Positions 26,204 to 34,559 of a stretch of DNA of 64,000 bases are shown here, piece by piece (positions within the stretch are counted from its first letter, which is position 1; each line of letters begins with the position of its first letter). Source of the stretch: Methylomonas koyamae (GTDB lineage: Bacteria > Pseudomonadota > Gammaproteobacteria > Methylococcales > Methylomonadaceae); contig NZ_PPPU01000025.1 of the NCBI RefSeq assembly GCF_006483455.1, positions 62,001 through 126,000 on the forward strand. The letters run 5' to 3'. A model generated the notes under the pieces. It had not been told where the DNA came from. It worked only from the letters and a program-made list of their open reading frames with translations, and did not search any database. A program made the position numbers and the translations under genes.

Positions 26204-27130
26204 ATGCCGTCTCCATCCAACCTTTCCCAACGCCGCCGGCATCCCGCCCGGCCCAAAGTCAGCACTCAAGCAGCGCAGCCCGAAAACCGGCGGGAATACG
26301 CCGCAGCCTGGTGCGATTACGAATTGCTGGATGCCGGCGGCGGCCGGAAGCTGGAGCGGTGGGGCGAGGTGGTGACCATCCGGCCCGAAATCAACGCCGT
26401 CGCCGCCGCGTTATGGCCGCTTACCGAATGGCGGGAACTGGCGCACTGGGAGTTTGTGGAAACGTCCTCGACTCGAGGCCGTTGGCAAAAATTGCGCGCC
26501 GATGCGCCGGAGAGTTGGAGCATCGGCTACCGGCAACTGCGCTTTAATTTGAAGCTGACCCAATTCAAACACCTCGGCCTGTTTCCGGAACAACAGGCCA
26601 ATTGGCGCTTTATCGCCGAGCGGGTCGCCCCCGGCGCCAGAATTTTGAATCTGTTTGCTTATACCGGTGCCGCCTCGCTGGTGGCGCGCGCGGCCGGCGC
26701 CGACGTGACCCATGTCGATTCGGTCCGGCAAATGCTGGATTGGGCCAACGCCAACCAGGCGCTGAGCGGCTTGGCCGATATCAAATGGGTGTTGGAAGAC
26801 GCCTTGAAATTCGCCGGCCGCGAACTGAAACGCGGCAAGTGCTACGACGGCATCATCATGGACCCGCCGGCCTGGGGGCTGGGCGCCAACGGCGAGAAGT
26901 GGAAGCTGGAACACCAGTTGCCGCGGCTGGCGGAAACCGCGCGCGGCCTGCTGCAGCCCGGCGGCTTTCTGGTGTTGAATACCTACTCGCCCCAAGTCGG
27001 GCTGCAGGAATTGGCCGCCGCGGCCGGACTGCATTTTGGACAAGGTCAAAGCGAAACCAGGCAACTGTGGGCCCGCAGCCGGACCGGCAACGCCTTGTAT
27101 TACGGCAATTTGCTGCGGGCCGTGGTTTGA
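26204..27130 (+). CDS. Class I SAM-dependent methyltransferase, RlmI/RlmK-like
   Basis: 308 residues. The N-terminal part (ELLDAGGGRKLERWGEVVTIRPE) is an accessory domain. The Rossmann fold follows with ILNLFAYTGAASLVARAAGADVTHVDS, and the catalytic-site stretch IIMDPPAWGLG resembles m5C-type 23S rRNA methyltransferases of the RlmI family. It lacks the RlmI PUA domain. Cofactor binding is intact. The RNA target is not certain. Confidence 0.85.
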   Translation: MPSPSNLSQRRRHPARPKVSTQAAQPENRREYAAAWCDYELLDAGGGRKLERWGEVVTIRPEINAVAAALWPLTEWRELAHWEFVETSSTRGRWQKLRADAPESWSIGYRQLRFNLKLTQFKHLGLFPEQQANWRFIAERVAPGARILNLFAYTGAASLVARAAGADVTHVDSVRQMLDWANANQALSGLADIKWVLEDALKFAGRELKRGKCYDGIIMDPPAWGLGANGEKWKLEHQLPRLAETARGLLQPGGFLVLNTYSPQVGLQELAAAAGLHFGQGQSETRQLWARSRTGNALYYGNLLRAVV

Positions 27131-27195
27131 CCGGCGGTTTCGAGTGCGCCGGGACGCCCGCGCTTGGCGGTTTGCCCGGCGTTGCCGGTGCTGGG

Positions 27196-27912
27196 TTAGC
27201 GCGATCGCTTGATGCGGCCGAATCGGCTGACGGCCGCCAGCGCCGAACCGAACAACCATAGCGCAGCGGGTACCGGTACCTGGCTGGGATCGATTTGATT
27301 CAGCAACAGCTGGTGGGTTTGCGAACTGGCGTTCGGAAACGCGTCGGACCAGTCAAAACCGTTGACGAAAATGTAGCCGGCGCCGTAACTGCCGCCGACA
27401 ATGACAGGCGCGCCGGAGCTACCCCTTGTCGCCAGGATGCTGCCGCTGCCTAACGCATCGAAGTCCTGAAAAAATTCCGTCCGATCGCCATCGCGGTAAC
27501 TGGCCCCGATGAGTTGTCCCAAACCCAGCGCCAATCCGCTGGCGCTGAAATTTATCGAGTCGTTGGTGATGTAGCCGTCGTAATTATCGCTGGCGTGGCC
27601 GCCCAGCAAATTCATGCCATATTGCGAGCTGCTCCATTCGGTAATTAACTTGCCGCCGGCATAAATGAAGTCGGCCAAAGCGATGTTGCCGCTGATGGTG
27701 CGGTCCATGATTACCACATCCACATCCAGCAGGTCGGTGCCGGTAATCTCCGCTTCGCCGCGATTGCTGGCGGCGTTACCGGTGGTGTTGAGCCAATTCG
27801 TAATGTCGGTTGCGTAGTAACCGCCGTAAACAGCGATGTTGGCGGCGTTTGCGTCGAACGTCGTACTTAAAGTAACGACCACTATCCATTTTAAAATCGA
27901 TTGCAGCTTCAT
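27196..27912 (-). CDS. PEP-CTERM-type exported protein (VPVPAALW)
   Basis: 238 residues. A signal peptide (to about residue 23) starts the protein, and the C-terminus has VPVPAALWLFGSALAAVSRFG with a basic tail, the PEP-CTERM layout. The body contains IAVYGGYYATDITNWLNTTGN and GGKLITEWSSSQYG, typical of DUF4350-like or ThuA-like folds with a glutamine-amidotransferase-like topology. It is convergent with the methyltransferase gene. Second sorting substrate in the window. Confidence 0.82.
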   Translation of the reverse strand: MKLQSILKWIVVVTLSTTFDANAANIAVYGGYYATDITNWLNTTGNAASNRGEAEITGTDLLDVDVVIMDRTISGNIALADFIYAGGKLITEWSSSQYGMNLLGGHASDNYDGYITNDSINFSASGLALGLGQLIGASYRDGDRTEFFQDFDALGSGSILATRGSSGAPVIVGGSYGAGYIFVNGFDWSDAFPNASSQTHQLLLNQIDPSQVPVPAALWLFGSALAAVSRFGRIKRSR

Positions 27913-28348
27913 ACCGGCTCCTGGAAAAACGGGTTAAAAGCCGTCCGTCGGTTTGGCAATGGGACTGTTCCGCATTGCGTTAAAACTGGCGGCCGGCGTT
28001 AGCTTGGAACCGACTCGGCGTAGTCGCTTGCATCGCACGCCAGGGCCTGATTCCAACGGATTTCCCCCGATTCGCGGTTTGATCCTTATCACCGCGGGTT
28101 GCGGGTTCGCCTACCTGGGTACAAATAGTCCTTCCCGGCGGCGAGCCTGCGACTCAGTTATAAGTTAGTCAGCAAATATGTCAAATTAATTTTATTGCGA
28201 GTGATTAGTGAAAAATTTTGTTGACGTTGCAGATGGGCGGTGGCGGGGTAGAGATAACGCGGCGGCGCTTGGATCGCTCGGCATCGGCCTAACTTGAAGG
28301 TGACGGCGGAGAGGCCTTGTCGGCCGGGCCAGCGCCATCGTCCAAAAA
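27913..28348. other. Intergenic, no gene seen
   Basis: 436 bases between the start of the PEP-CTERM gene and the end of the AraC gene. A 71-codon plus-strand frame exists but has no ribosome site and no domain. No riboswitch or repeat recognised. Confidence 0.45.
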
Positions 28349-29344
28349 CTAAGCCTGCATCTGCCGGTAATCGCTGGGCGTGCAGCCGAAATGGCGTTTG
28401 AAGGCGCGGCTGAAGTGGGCCATGTCGTTAAATCCCCAGCACAGAGCAATTTCGGTCAAACTGCGGCCGGCATGTTGCTCGGACCGCAGTTCCTCGGCGC
28501 AATGTTGCAGCCGGCGCAGCCAAACGTAGCGCATCAGCGAGGTGTTTTCGGCGTTGAAGAGGGCGTTGAGGTAACGCGGCGACAGGTGCGCCGTGCGGGC
28601 GATTGCCGCGCTGTCCAGCGCCGGGTCGGTCAGGCGGGCTTCGATCAGGCGTTTGATGCGGTTCAGAGTCAACGTGCGGTGGTCGGCTAATTCGAATCGG
28701 CCGGGCCGTAGCGTGTTCAATGTCAACGCCAGCAAATCCAGCGCCTGACCGGCCAGCGGTGCAAACCGGGCGACGTCGATGCAATCGGCCTGGCGCGCGG
28801 CGCTACGCAAGAAATCGGCCGTTACCGCGCCGAGGCCGGAGTCGCCGGGAATCTGCAACGCCGAACAACGCTCGACGCCTGGCAAGCGTTGTTTCAACAT
28901 TTGGCGCGGAATCGACACCAACAGTTTGGCAAACGGCTCCGGGCAGTCGATCCGGTGGGGCCGGGTGGCGTCGTACAACGCGATGTCGCCGGGTTGCAGT
29001 TCCGCTGCGCGGCCGTCCTGCTGCAGCCGGTAGCGGCCGCTGAGCAAGACCACCGCGAAATAAGCATCCTGGCTGGCGGTTTCCGGTTCGCATGGCGGGC
29101 AGTGCAGGCCGATGCTGTGCGAGCGGATCGCCGACAGCCGCAGTTCCCGCCACGGGTAAATCGTCATCTCGTTGAACAGCTCGGCTTGCTTCGGCGGTGT
29201 GATCCGGACCTTGGCGTACTCGCGGCCGATCACCTCGTGTAACCAGTCCCGCCGCTGTGCCGGCGGCAGGTCGGCGGTCGATAGGCGTAACGCCGGATTG
29301 GCGGATGGCTTCACGGTATAGCTCCCTAAATTCGATGTGCCCAT
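28349..29344 (-). CDS. AraC-family transcriptional regulator
   Basis: 331 residues from the ATG at 29344 preceded by GGCGAGG; a start 17 codons upstream is less likely. The N-terminal half (about 35-210) is an AraC-binding-like cupin region (SGRYRLQQDGRAAELQPGDIALYDATRPHRID). The C-terminal 100 residues contain two helix-turn-helices, the second with the signature ALCWGFNDMAHFSRAFKRHFGCTPSDYR. Targets are unknown; the divergent gene for a small membrane protein is a candidate. Confidence 0.9.
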   Translation of the reverse strand: MGTSNLGSYTVKPSANPALRLSTADLPPAQRRDWLHEVIGREYAKVRITPPKQAELFNEMTIYPWRELRLSAIRSHSIGLHCPPCEPETASQDAYFAVVLLSGRYRLQQDGRAAELQPGDIALYDATRPHRIDCPEPFAKLLVSIPRQMLKQRLPGVERCSALQIPGDSGLGAVTADFLRSAARQADCIDVARFAPLAGQALDLLALTLNTLRPGRFELADHRTLTLNRIKRLIEARLTDPALDSAAIARTAHLSPRYLNALFNAENTSLMRYVWLRRLQHCAEELRSEQHAGRSLTEIALCWGFNDMAHFSRAFKRHFGCTPSDYRQMQA

Positions 29345-29457
29345 GATAGCCTCGCCGGCACCTTTGCAGTCAAGCGATAGCGCCGTCCCGGTCAAGCCGG
29401 CCGCGTGTCTGGCGGCTAGGATAACCGCATCGATTGAGAGAACCGAGGGAGAAGAAG

Positions 29458-29913
29458 ATGGCTAAGAACAATCCGGCGCCGACCGATATTTTGTTGTTGA
29501 AAGGCGCGGCGTTATGGCTGCTGGTGGCGTTGCTGCTGGCCTGGTGCATGGTTGGTTTGAACCTGGAACTGGCGCCGCTGCAGGTGCTGTTCCCCGGCAA
29601 GCCTGCGCGTTTGTTGCAGGCGCATTTGGACTATTTACTGATGAGCGCGTTGTTGTTTGGCTTCGCGGCGGCCGGCATCGGCTTGCCCCGGTTGGTGGCG
29701 TGGGCGATGGTGGTTGGAGCTTGCACCAATTCCAGCCTGTTCTTGCTGATGGCGCTGTTTCCGCACCTGGACGGCCCGCAGCCGCAGGCGGACGGCTGGT
29801 TGCTGTTATTTAAACTCTATACCTTTGCCAGCATCGTCACGACCAGTTACGGCTTCGGCCGTGCCGCCTGGTTGTTGTTGGCCTGGACCCGGCAGCGGCC
29901 GGGCTCGGCTTAA
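29458..29913 (+). CDS. Small four-helix membrane protein
   Basis: 151 residues from the ATG at 29458 with GAGGGAGAAG upstream. About four hydrophobic segments are visible (residues 14-36, 53-75, 79-103 and 123-145). The layout and HLDYLLMSALLFGFAAAG recall hydroxylaminobenzene mutase or styrene-oxide isomerase-like small membrane proteins, but key residues cannot be confirmed. It is divergent from the AraC gene, which may control it. Its stop overlaps the end of the convergent amidohydrolase gene by four bases. Confidence 0.65.
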   Translation: MAKNNPAPTDILLLKGAALWLLVALLLAWCMVGLNLELAPLQVLFPGKPARLLQAHLDYLLMSALLFGFAAAGIGLPRLVAWAMVVGACTNSSLFLLMALFPHLDGPQPQADGWLLLFKLYTFASIVTTSYGFGRAAWLLLAWTRQRPGSA

Positions 29914-31160
29914 GCGGCGCTTGGTCGGCCGGCGGCGAAAAACGGCCGGGTCGCGAAGATACGGTCGGCAAAGCGTTTGCCTTGCCAGGACAAGGTGCGT
30001 TTCAACACGAAGTCGAAGCGAAACGGATGATAGTCCTGCAGGGTTTGCAGCGGTGCTATCGCTGTTTCCGGCAACAGGCCGGCCTCGGCTAAGGCCGGCA
30101 CCGAAATCAACGGCAAGATGCCGGTCAGCGGGTAATCGGAGCCGAACAGCAACCGATCATGCCAGCCGGATTCGCTGAGCAGGGTTTTGATAACCTCCGG
30201 ATCGCGGTTGCGCAGCACGATTGCGGAAATGTCGCCGAACAAGCGGCCCTGCCATTGGCGCTCGCTCATGAGCTGGGCGAATAAATCGAAACTTCTGACT
30301 TCGCGGCCGTCGGCATCGACGTCCTGGCCGATTGTGGCGCAATGGGCGATCACCACCCGCACCCCGGTTTCCAGTGCCCGCCGCAGTCGTAACGGATTGC
30401 CGAACAACGGTTGGTCGGCGCCGTGCAAGGCCTTCTCCTCGCCGCCGTGGGTGATGATCGGCATATTCAATGCTGCCGCAGCTTTATAAAACCGGTCGCA
30501 CAGCGGCGAGGCCGGATCGATCCCCATCACCGGCGGTAGCCATTTCACCGCCCGCGCGCCTTTGGCGGCGGCTTGCTGCAGGGCTTCGACGCAATCGGCG
30601 CGGTAGGGATGGATGCTGGCGACCCATTCGAAGCGGTCCGGATCAGCCTTGGCCAGGCGTTGGGCGTATTCGTTCGGTACAAAAAACGCCGTGTTGGCGT
30701 GATCCGGGTCGCCGGTGGCGCCGTGGGCGCGGTCGAAGGCGTATAACATGGCCTTGGCGCCTTTGGGCATGGTGTCCATCAAGGCCCGCAGCCGATCGAC
30801 GAAGGCCTGGTCCTGATTTTGGTCCGGAATGCAGGCGGCATTGGCGTAGGCCCAATGCTGCAGGGTTTGAATCGGATGGCGCAACGGCGCGTGCATGTCC
30901 GGGGTTTGGGTGATACCGCTACCGCCGTCGCCGGAGCCGACGATATGAGTATGGCAATCCCACCAATCGGCCGGATCGATACCTTGCCAGGCGGCTGTTT
31001 CCAACTCCAGCATCGGCGTTTCAGTCGGATTCAGGCAAGGGTTATTCAGGCGGAACAGAGCATTTGCTGCCGGGCTCAGTGCTGCCAGGCCGGCTGCGCC
31101 GAGTTGCAGGAAACGGCGCCGGGCCGGGCGAAATGGGGCGAAACGCGAATCGATAGTCAT
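29910..31160 (-). CDS. Tat-exported amidohydrolase (TIM-barrel metal hydrolase)
   Basis: 416 residues from the ATG at 31160. The N-terminus has a twin-arginine signal (RPARRRFLQLGAAGLAAL). The first metal motif is DCHTHIVG, with later IITHGGEEKAL, VVIAHCATIG and LLFGSDYPLTG, typical of the amidohydrolase superfamily (PF04909-like decarboxylases and hydrolases). The substrate is unknown. Export by Tat suggests a folded metalloprotein in the periplasm. Confidence 0.82.
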   Translation of the reverse strand: MTIDSRFAPFRPARRRFLQLGAAGLAALSPAANALFRLNNPCLNPTETPMLELETAAWQGIDPADWWDCHTHIVGSGDGGSGITQTPDMHAPLRHPIQTLQHWAYANAACIPDQNQDQAFVDRLRALMDTMPKGAKAMLYAFDRAHGATGDPDHANTAFFVPNEYAQRLAKADPDRFEWVASIHPYRADCVEALQQAAAKGARAVKWLPPVMGIDPASPLCDRFYKAAAALNMPIITHGGEEKALHGADQPLFGNPLRLRRALETGVRVVIAHCATIGQDVDADGREVRSFDLFAQLMSERQWQGRLFGDISAIVLRNRDPEVIKTLLSESGWHDRLLFGSDYPLTGILPLISVPALAEAGLLPETAIAPLQTLQDYHPFRFDFVLKRTLSWQGKRFADRIFATRPFFAAGRPSAA

Positions 31161-31294
31161 GTCGGATGTTGGCGGTTGCAAGGCGGACGCTGAATGAACT
31201 GAACGGTTAGGGGTTGCAGACGGCAAATATAGCCCGGCTTACAAATTCCGTTGCGTTTACACACGCCGATTTGCTGTCGCAGGATGGTTCCGCG

Positions 31295-31798
31295 CTATCC
31301 GTTGGCGCTGGGCGTAACCGCAAGCTTTGCAGCGCAAGCCGCCATCTCAGTCGGCGCGCCCTGTAGCAGGTCCAGTGCAAAGCGGGTGGCTTGGGCCAGA
31401 TTGGCCTGAGCCGCCGGGCTCAAGGCTTCGCCCAGTTCGAAACTATGGCCGCGGATGCTGAGCAGGTAGGCCGGTGGCGGTTCGCCGTGGAGCGAGCGGT
31501 AAACGCCGAGCAATGCCGCCGGACTCAGCGCGTGGGTGGTATGGCTCAGGGCTGGTTCTGGCGTCAGCATGGTGAATTCGAAACTTGGCTCCCGAACCGA
31601 CGCGTCGATGAAAATCACCAGTTGCCGGTCCTGCAAGTCCAGCGAATGTTCGATCTGTAATTGAAAGTCGACGATGCATTCGACCAGGTCCGGATCGGCA
31701 TGCTCGGCCAGCGCCTCGAGCAATAGCGGTCCCAAGGCGTCGTCGCCCCGGCTCGGATTGCCGCAGGCCAGCAGCAAAACCGGCTTGGCCGTCATCAA
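31295..31798 (-). CDS. hoxW: Hydrogenase maturation protease
   Basis: 167 residues of the HycI/HoxW family: CGNPSRGDDALGPLLLEAL with the nickel-sensing Asp, and FIDASV in the centre. It removes the C-terminal tail of the hydrogenase large subunit after nickel insertion. It overlaps the hoxH stop by four bases and is last in the hox operon, so it is made together with its substrate. The last about 20 residues are a poorly conserved tail. Confidence 0.9.
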   Translation of the reverse strand: MMTAKPVLLLACGNPSRGDDALGPLLLEALAEHADPDLVECIVDFQLQIEHSLDLQDRQLVIFIDASVREPSFEFTMLTPEPALSHTTHALSPAALLGVYRSLHGEPPPAYLLSIRGHSFELGEALSPAAQANLAQATRFALDLLQGAPTEMAACAAKLAVTPSANG

Positions 31799-33300
31799 AC
31801 CGCGTCGCCGCGGGCGAATTCGCCGTTGCTGTGCCGCAGCAAACGATCGACGACTTGGCCGGCGGCATCGACCAATTCCACCTGCAACGGCATCTTGCCG
31901 ACCGCATGCGTCGCGCAGGACAGGCAGGGGTCGTAAGCGCGGATCGCCACTTCCAACTGGTTCAGCAGCGGTTCGGTCAATTCCCGGCCGGACAGGTATT
32001 CGGCGGCGACCTGGCGTACCGATTCGTTCATGCCGGTGTTGTTGCTGGTGGTGGAGACGATCAGGTTAGCCTTGGTGACGATGTCGTTGTCGTCGATCTG
32101 GTAATGGTGGAACAAGGTGCCGCGCGGCGCTTCGATCACGCCGATGCCTTCGTAACGTTTGCTGCCCTGGGCTACCAGCTCGCTGCTGAGCAAATCCGGG
32201 TCGGCCAGCAATTGTTCGATGCTTTCGGCGCAGTGCAGCAGCTCGATCATCCGCGCCCAGTGGAAGGCCAGCGTGCTATGCACCAAGGCCGGATCTGCCA
32301 GTTGTTGTTTGAATTCGACGCGAGCCGCCTCGGCCAACGGCGTGTCGATGAAATCGCAGTTGTTGACCCTGGCCAGCGGCCCGACCCGGTACCAGCCGTC
32401 GGCTTTGCCCAGAGCGGTCAGGTAGGGGAATTTCATATAGGTCCACGACCGCACTTCCTCGCGAATCAAATCTTGGTAGTCGCAGTAATCGTAATGGTCG
32501 AACAGGGTCGCGCCGTCGGCGTTTTTGGCGCGAATGCCGCCGTGGTAAAGCTCCAGCGCGCCGTCGGCGTTGACCAGGCTCAGGTAATTGCTGCGGATCG
32601 TGGCAAATTGGTCGTTAAACGGCCGGTTGGCGCTATGCAAGCGCTTGACCAAGGCCACCGCTGCCTGCGCCCAAGCCATAATCTGGCCGATGTCCTGCAA
32701 CAAATAGTCGCGCTCCTCGCGGCTCAGCGCCTTGTTCATGCCGCCCGGAATCGCGCCGGTGCCGTGCACGCGTTTGCCGGATACCAGGCGGATCACTTCC
32801 TGGCCGTATTTGCGCAGCTTGACGCCCTGCAAGCCGATCTCGGGATGGTCGGCCAGTACCGCGACAATGCTGCGCTGACCGATCTCACTGTCGAAGCCGA
32901 ACAGCAAGTCCGGGCTGGACAGATAAAAAAAGTGCAACGCATGTGACTGCAGGACTTGGCCGAAATGCAGTAGTCGGCGCAGTTTGTCGGCGGCCGGCGG
33001 CAGATCGGCCGGATCGATGCCGACCAACTGGTCGATGGCTTTGGCCGCGGCCAAGTGGTGGCTGACCGGGCAAATCCCGCACAGCCGTTGCACCAGCACC
33101 GGCAGTTCCCAATAGGGCCGGCCCTGAATGAATTTCTCGAAGCCGCGAAACTCGACGATATGCAGCCGGGCCTGTTGCACCCGGTTCCGGTCATCCAGCA
33201 ACAAGGTGACTTTGCCGTGGCCCTCGACCCGGGAGACCGGATCGACCGCGACCCGCTTCAGGCCGGCGGGATTGGCGGCGGTTTCCAAATGTTCGTACAT
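31795..33300 (-). CDS. hoxH: NAD-linked [NiFe] hydrogenase large subunit
   Basis: 501 residues. The two nickel-binding motifs are complete: RLCGICPVSHH (Cys74, Cys77) and DPCLSCATH (Cys459, Cys462). A tail of about 36 residues follows His465 and is the expected substrate of HoxW. This belongs to the bidirectional group 3d enzymes that interconvert H2 and NAD(H). It follows hoxY by 12 bases. Confidence 0.95.
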   Translation of the reverse strand: MYEHLETAANPAGLKRVAVDPVSRVEGHGKVTLLLDDRNRVQQARLHIVEFRGFEKFIQGRPYWELPVLVQRLCGICPVSHHLAAAKAIDQLVGIDPADLPPAADKLRRLLHFGQVLQSHALHFFYLSSPDLLFGFDSEIGQRSIVAVLADHPEIGLQGVKLRKYGQEVIRLVSGKRVHGTGAIPGGMNKALSREERDYLLQDIGQIMAWAQAAVALVKRLHSANRPFNDQFATIRSNYLSLVNADGALELYHGGIRAKNADGATLFDHYDYCDYQDLIREEVRSWTYMKFPYLTALGKADGWYRVGPLARVNNCDFIDTPLAEAARVEFKQQLADPALVHSTLAFHWARMIELLHCAESIEQLLADPDLLSSELVAQGSKRYEGIGVIEAPRGTLFHHYQIDDNDIVTKANLIVSTTSNNTGMNESVRQVAAEYLSGRELTEPLLNQLEVAIRAYDPCLSCATHAVGKMPLQVELVDAAGQVVDRLLRHSNGEFARGDAV

Positions 33301-33312
33301 AACGGTTCCTTA

Positions 33313-33852
33313 TCAGTCGTAATGGACTAATTCATAAGGCAAGCTCGGCTCGCGACCTTCGATCAGCGCGCTCAGGAAGGTCCAGAACACGTCGGCGGAC
33401 GGCGGGCAGCCGGGCATGAAGTAATCGACCTTGACGATTTCGTGGATCGGATGCACTTTGTCCAGCAACAACGGCAACTCGGGATCGCTCGGGATTTGCG
33501 GGTTGTCGACGCCGATGCCGTCGCGGTAGGCTTCCAGTAAACATTCCTCGACCGAAACGAAATTTCTTAACGCCGGCAGACCGCCGTTGATGGCGCAGGC
33601 GCCGACCGCGACCAGCACCTTGCAATTCTTGCGGAACTCGCGCAGCACGTGCACGTTTTCGGAATTGCAGACGCCGCCTTCGATCAGGCCGATGTCGCAG
33701 GGGCCGCAGTGTTCGATGTCGGTCAGCGGCGAGCGGTCGAATTCCACCACTTCCGCCAACGCGGTGATGCGCTCGTCGATATCCAGAAATGACATGTGGC
33801 AACCGAAGCAGCCGGCCAGCGAGGTGGTCGCGATTTTGATTTTAGGGCTCAT
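33313..33852 (-). CDS. hoxY: NAD-linked hydrogenase small subunit
   Basis: 179 residues starting MSPKIKIATTSLAGCFGCHMSFLD at 33852. Cys in CFGC, CGPCDIG, VGACAINGG and FMPGCPPS would hold the proximal [4Fe-4S] cluster. It is the short, soluble type without signal or C-terminal extension, as expected for a cytoplasmic HoxY. The start overlaps the end of hoxU by 11 bases. Confidence 0.95.
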   Translation of the reverse strand: MSPKIKIATTSLAGCFGCHMSFLDIDERITALAEVVEFDRSPLTDIEHCGPCDIGLIEGGVCNSENVHVLREFRKNCKVLVAVGACAINGGLPALRNFVSVEECLLEAYRDGIGVDNPQIPSDPELPLLLDKVHPIHEIVKVDYFMPGCPPSADVFWTFLSALIEGREPSLPYELVHYD

Positions 33853-34558
33853 GGTCAACCTCCGCGGACAGCGCAACCTCGCTGATTTGGCGTTGGTCGT
33901 ACAGGCGTTGGCCGATCGGCAACTGGTAGCCGCTACGCTTGATCAGAATCGCGCCGGTCGGGCAGACCTGGGTGGCTTCGTCGGCGACGCTGATGTCGCT
34001 GTCTTTCAACTTGCCGCTGGCCGAATTGACGATCAAGCGCTTGTTGATACCGCGGCCGGCGATGGCGAACACGTTTTTGCCGTCTTTATCCCGGCTGGCC
34101 CGCACGCACAGATTGCAGAAAATACAGCGGTTGTGGTCCAGCAAAATGTCCGGATGCGAAGCGTCCACTTCTCGCTGCGGGTAGAAATGCGGGTAGTGGT
34201 TGTCCAGCATGCGCAAATGGTAGGCCACGCCTTGTAGTTGGCAATTGCCGGACTTTTCGCAGGACGGGCAGAAATGGTTGCCTTCGACGAACAGCATCTG
34301 GGTCAGGCGCAGCCGGTCCTGCTGCAGTTCCGGGGTATCGCTGACCACGTTCTGGTTGGCTGCCGCCGGAAAGGTGCAGGCCGACGTTTTGCGGCCGTTG
34401 ACGAACACCGTGCACAGCTTGCAACTGCCGTGCGGCGCGTAGCCCGGCTTGTGGCACAGGTGAGGAATGTAGACGCCGGCACAACGCGCGGCTTCGATCA
34501 CGCTTTGCCCTTCCGCGAACGGAATGGTCTTGCCGTCTATGGTCAGCGTGCCGCTCAT
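33842..34558 (-). CDS. hoxU: Hydrogenase diaphorase subunit, iron-sulfur protein
   Basis: 238 residues related to the N-terminus of NuoG. A plant-type [2Fe-2S] domain shows HLCHKPGYAPHGSCKLCTV, followed by a His/Cys cluster (HFCPSCEKSGNCQLQ) and a ferredoxin-like part (RCIFCNLCVRA). It relays electrons between HoxF and HoxY. It is one base after hoxF and overlaps hoxY. Confidence 0.94.
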   Translation of the reverse strand: MSGTLTIDGKTIPFAEGQSVIEAARCAGVYIPHLCHKPGYAPHGSCKLCTVFVNGRKTSACTFPAAANQNVVSDTPELQQDRLRLTQMLFVEGNHFCPSCEKSGNCQLQGVAYHLRMLDNHYPHFYPQREVDASHPDILLDHNRCIFCNLCVRASRDKDGKNVFAIAGRGINKRLIVNSASGKLKDSDISVADEATQVCPTGAILIKRSGYQLPIGQRLYDQRQISEVALSAEVDHEP

Positions 34559-34559
34559 G

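Noticed and set aside
27953-28168. A 71-codon plus-strand ORF
   Set aside because: No ribosome site, no domain and codon use unlike neighbours.
31831-32946. A 371-codon plus-strand frame
   Set aside because: Antisense of hoxH, which has both nickel motifs intact.
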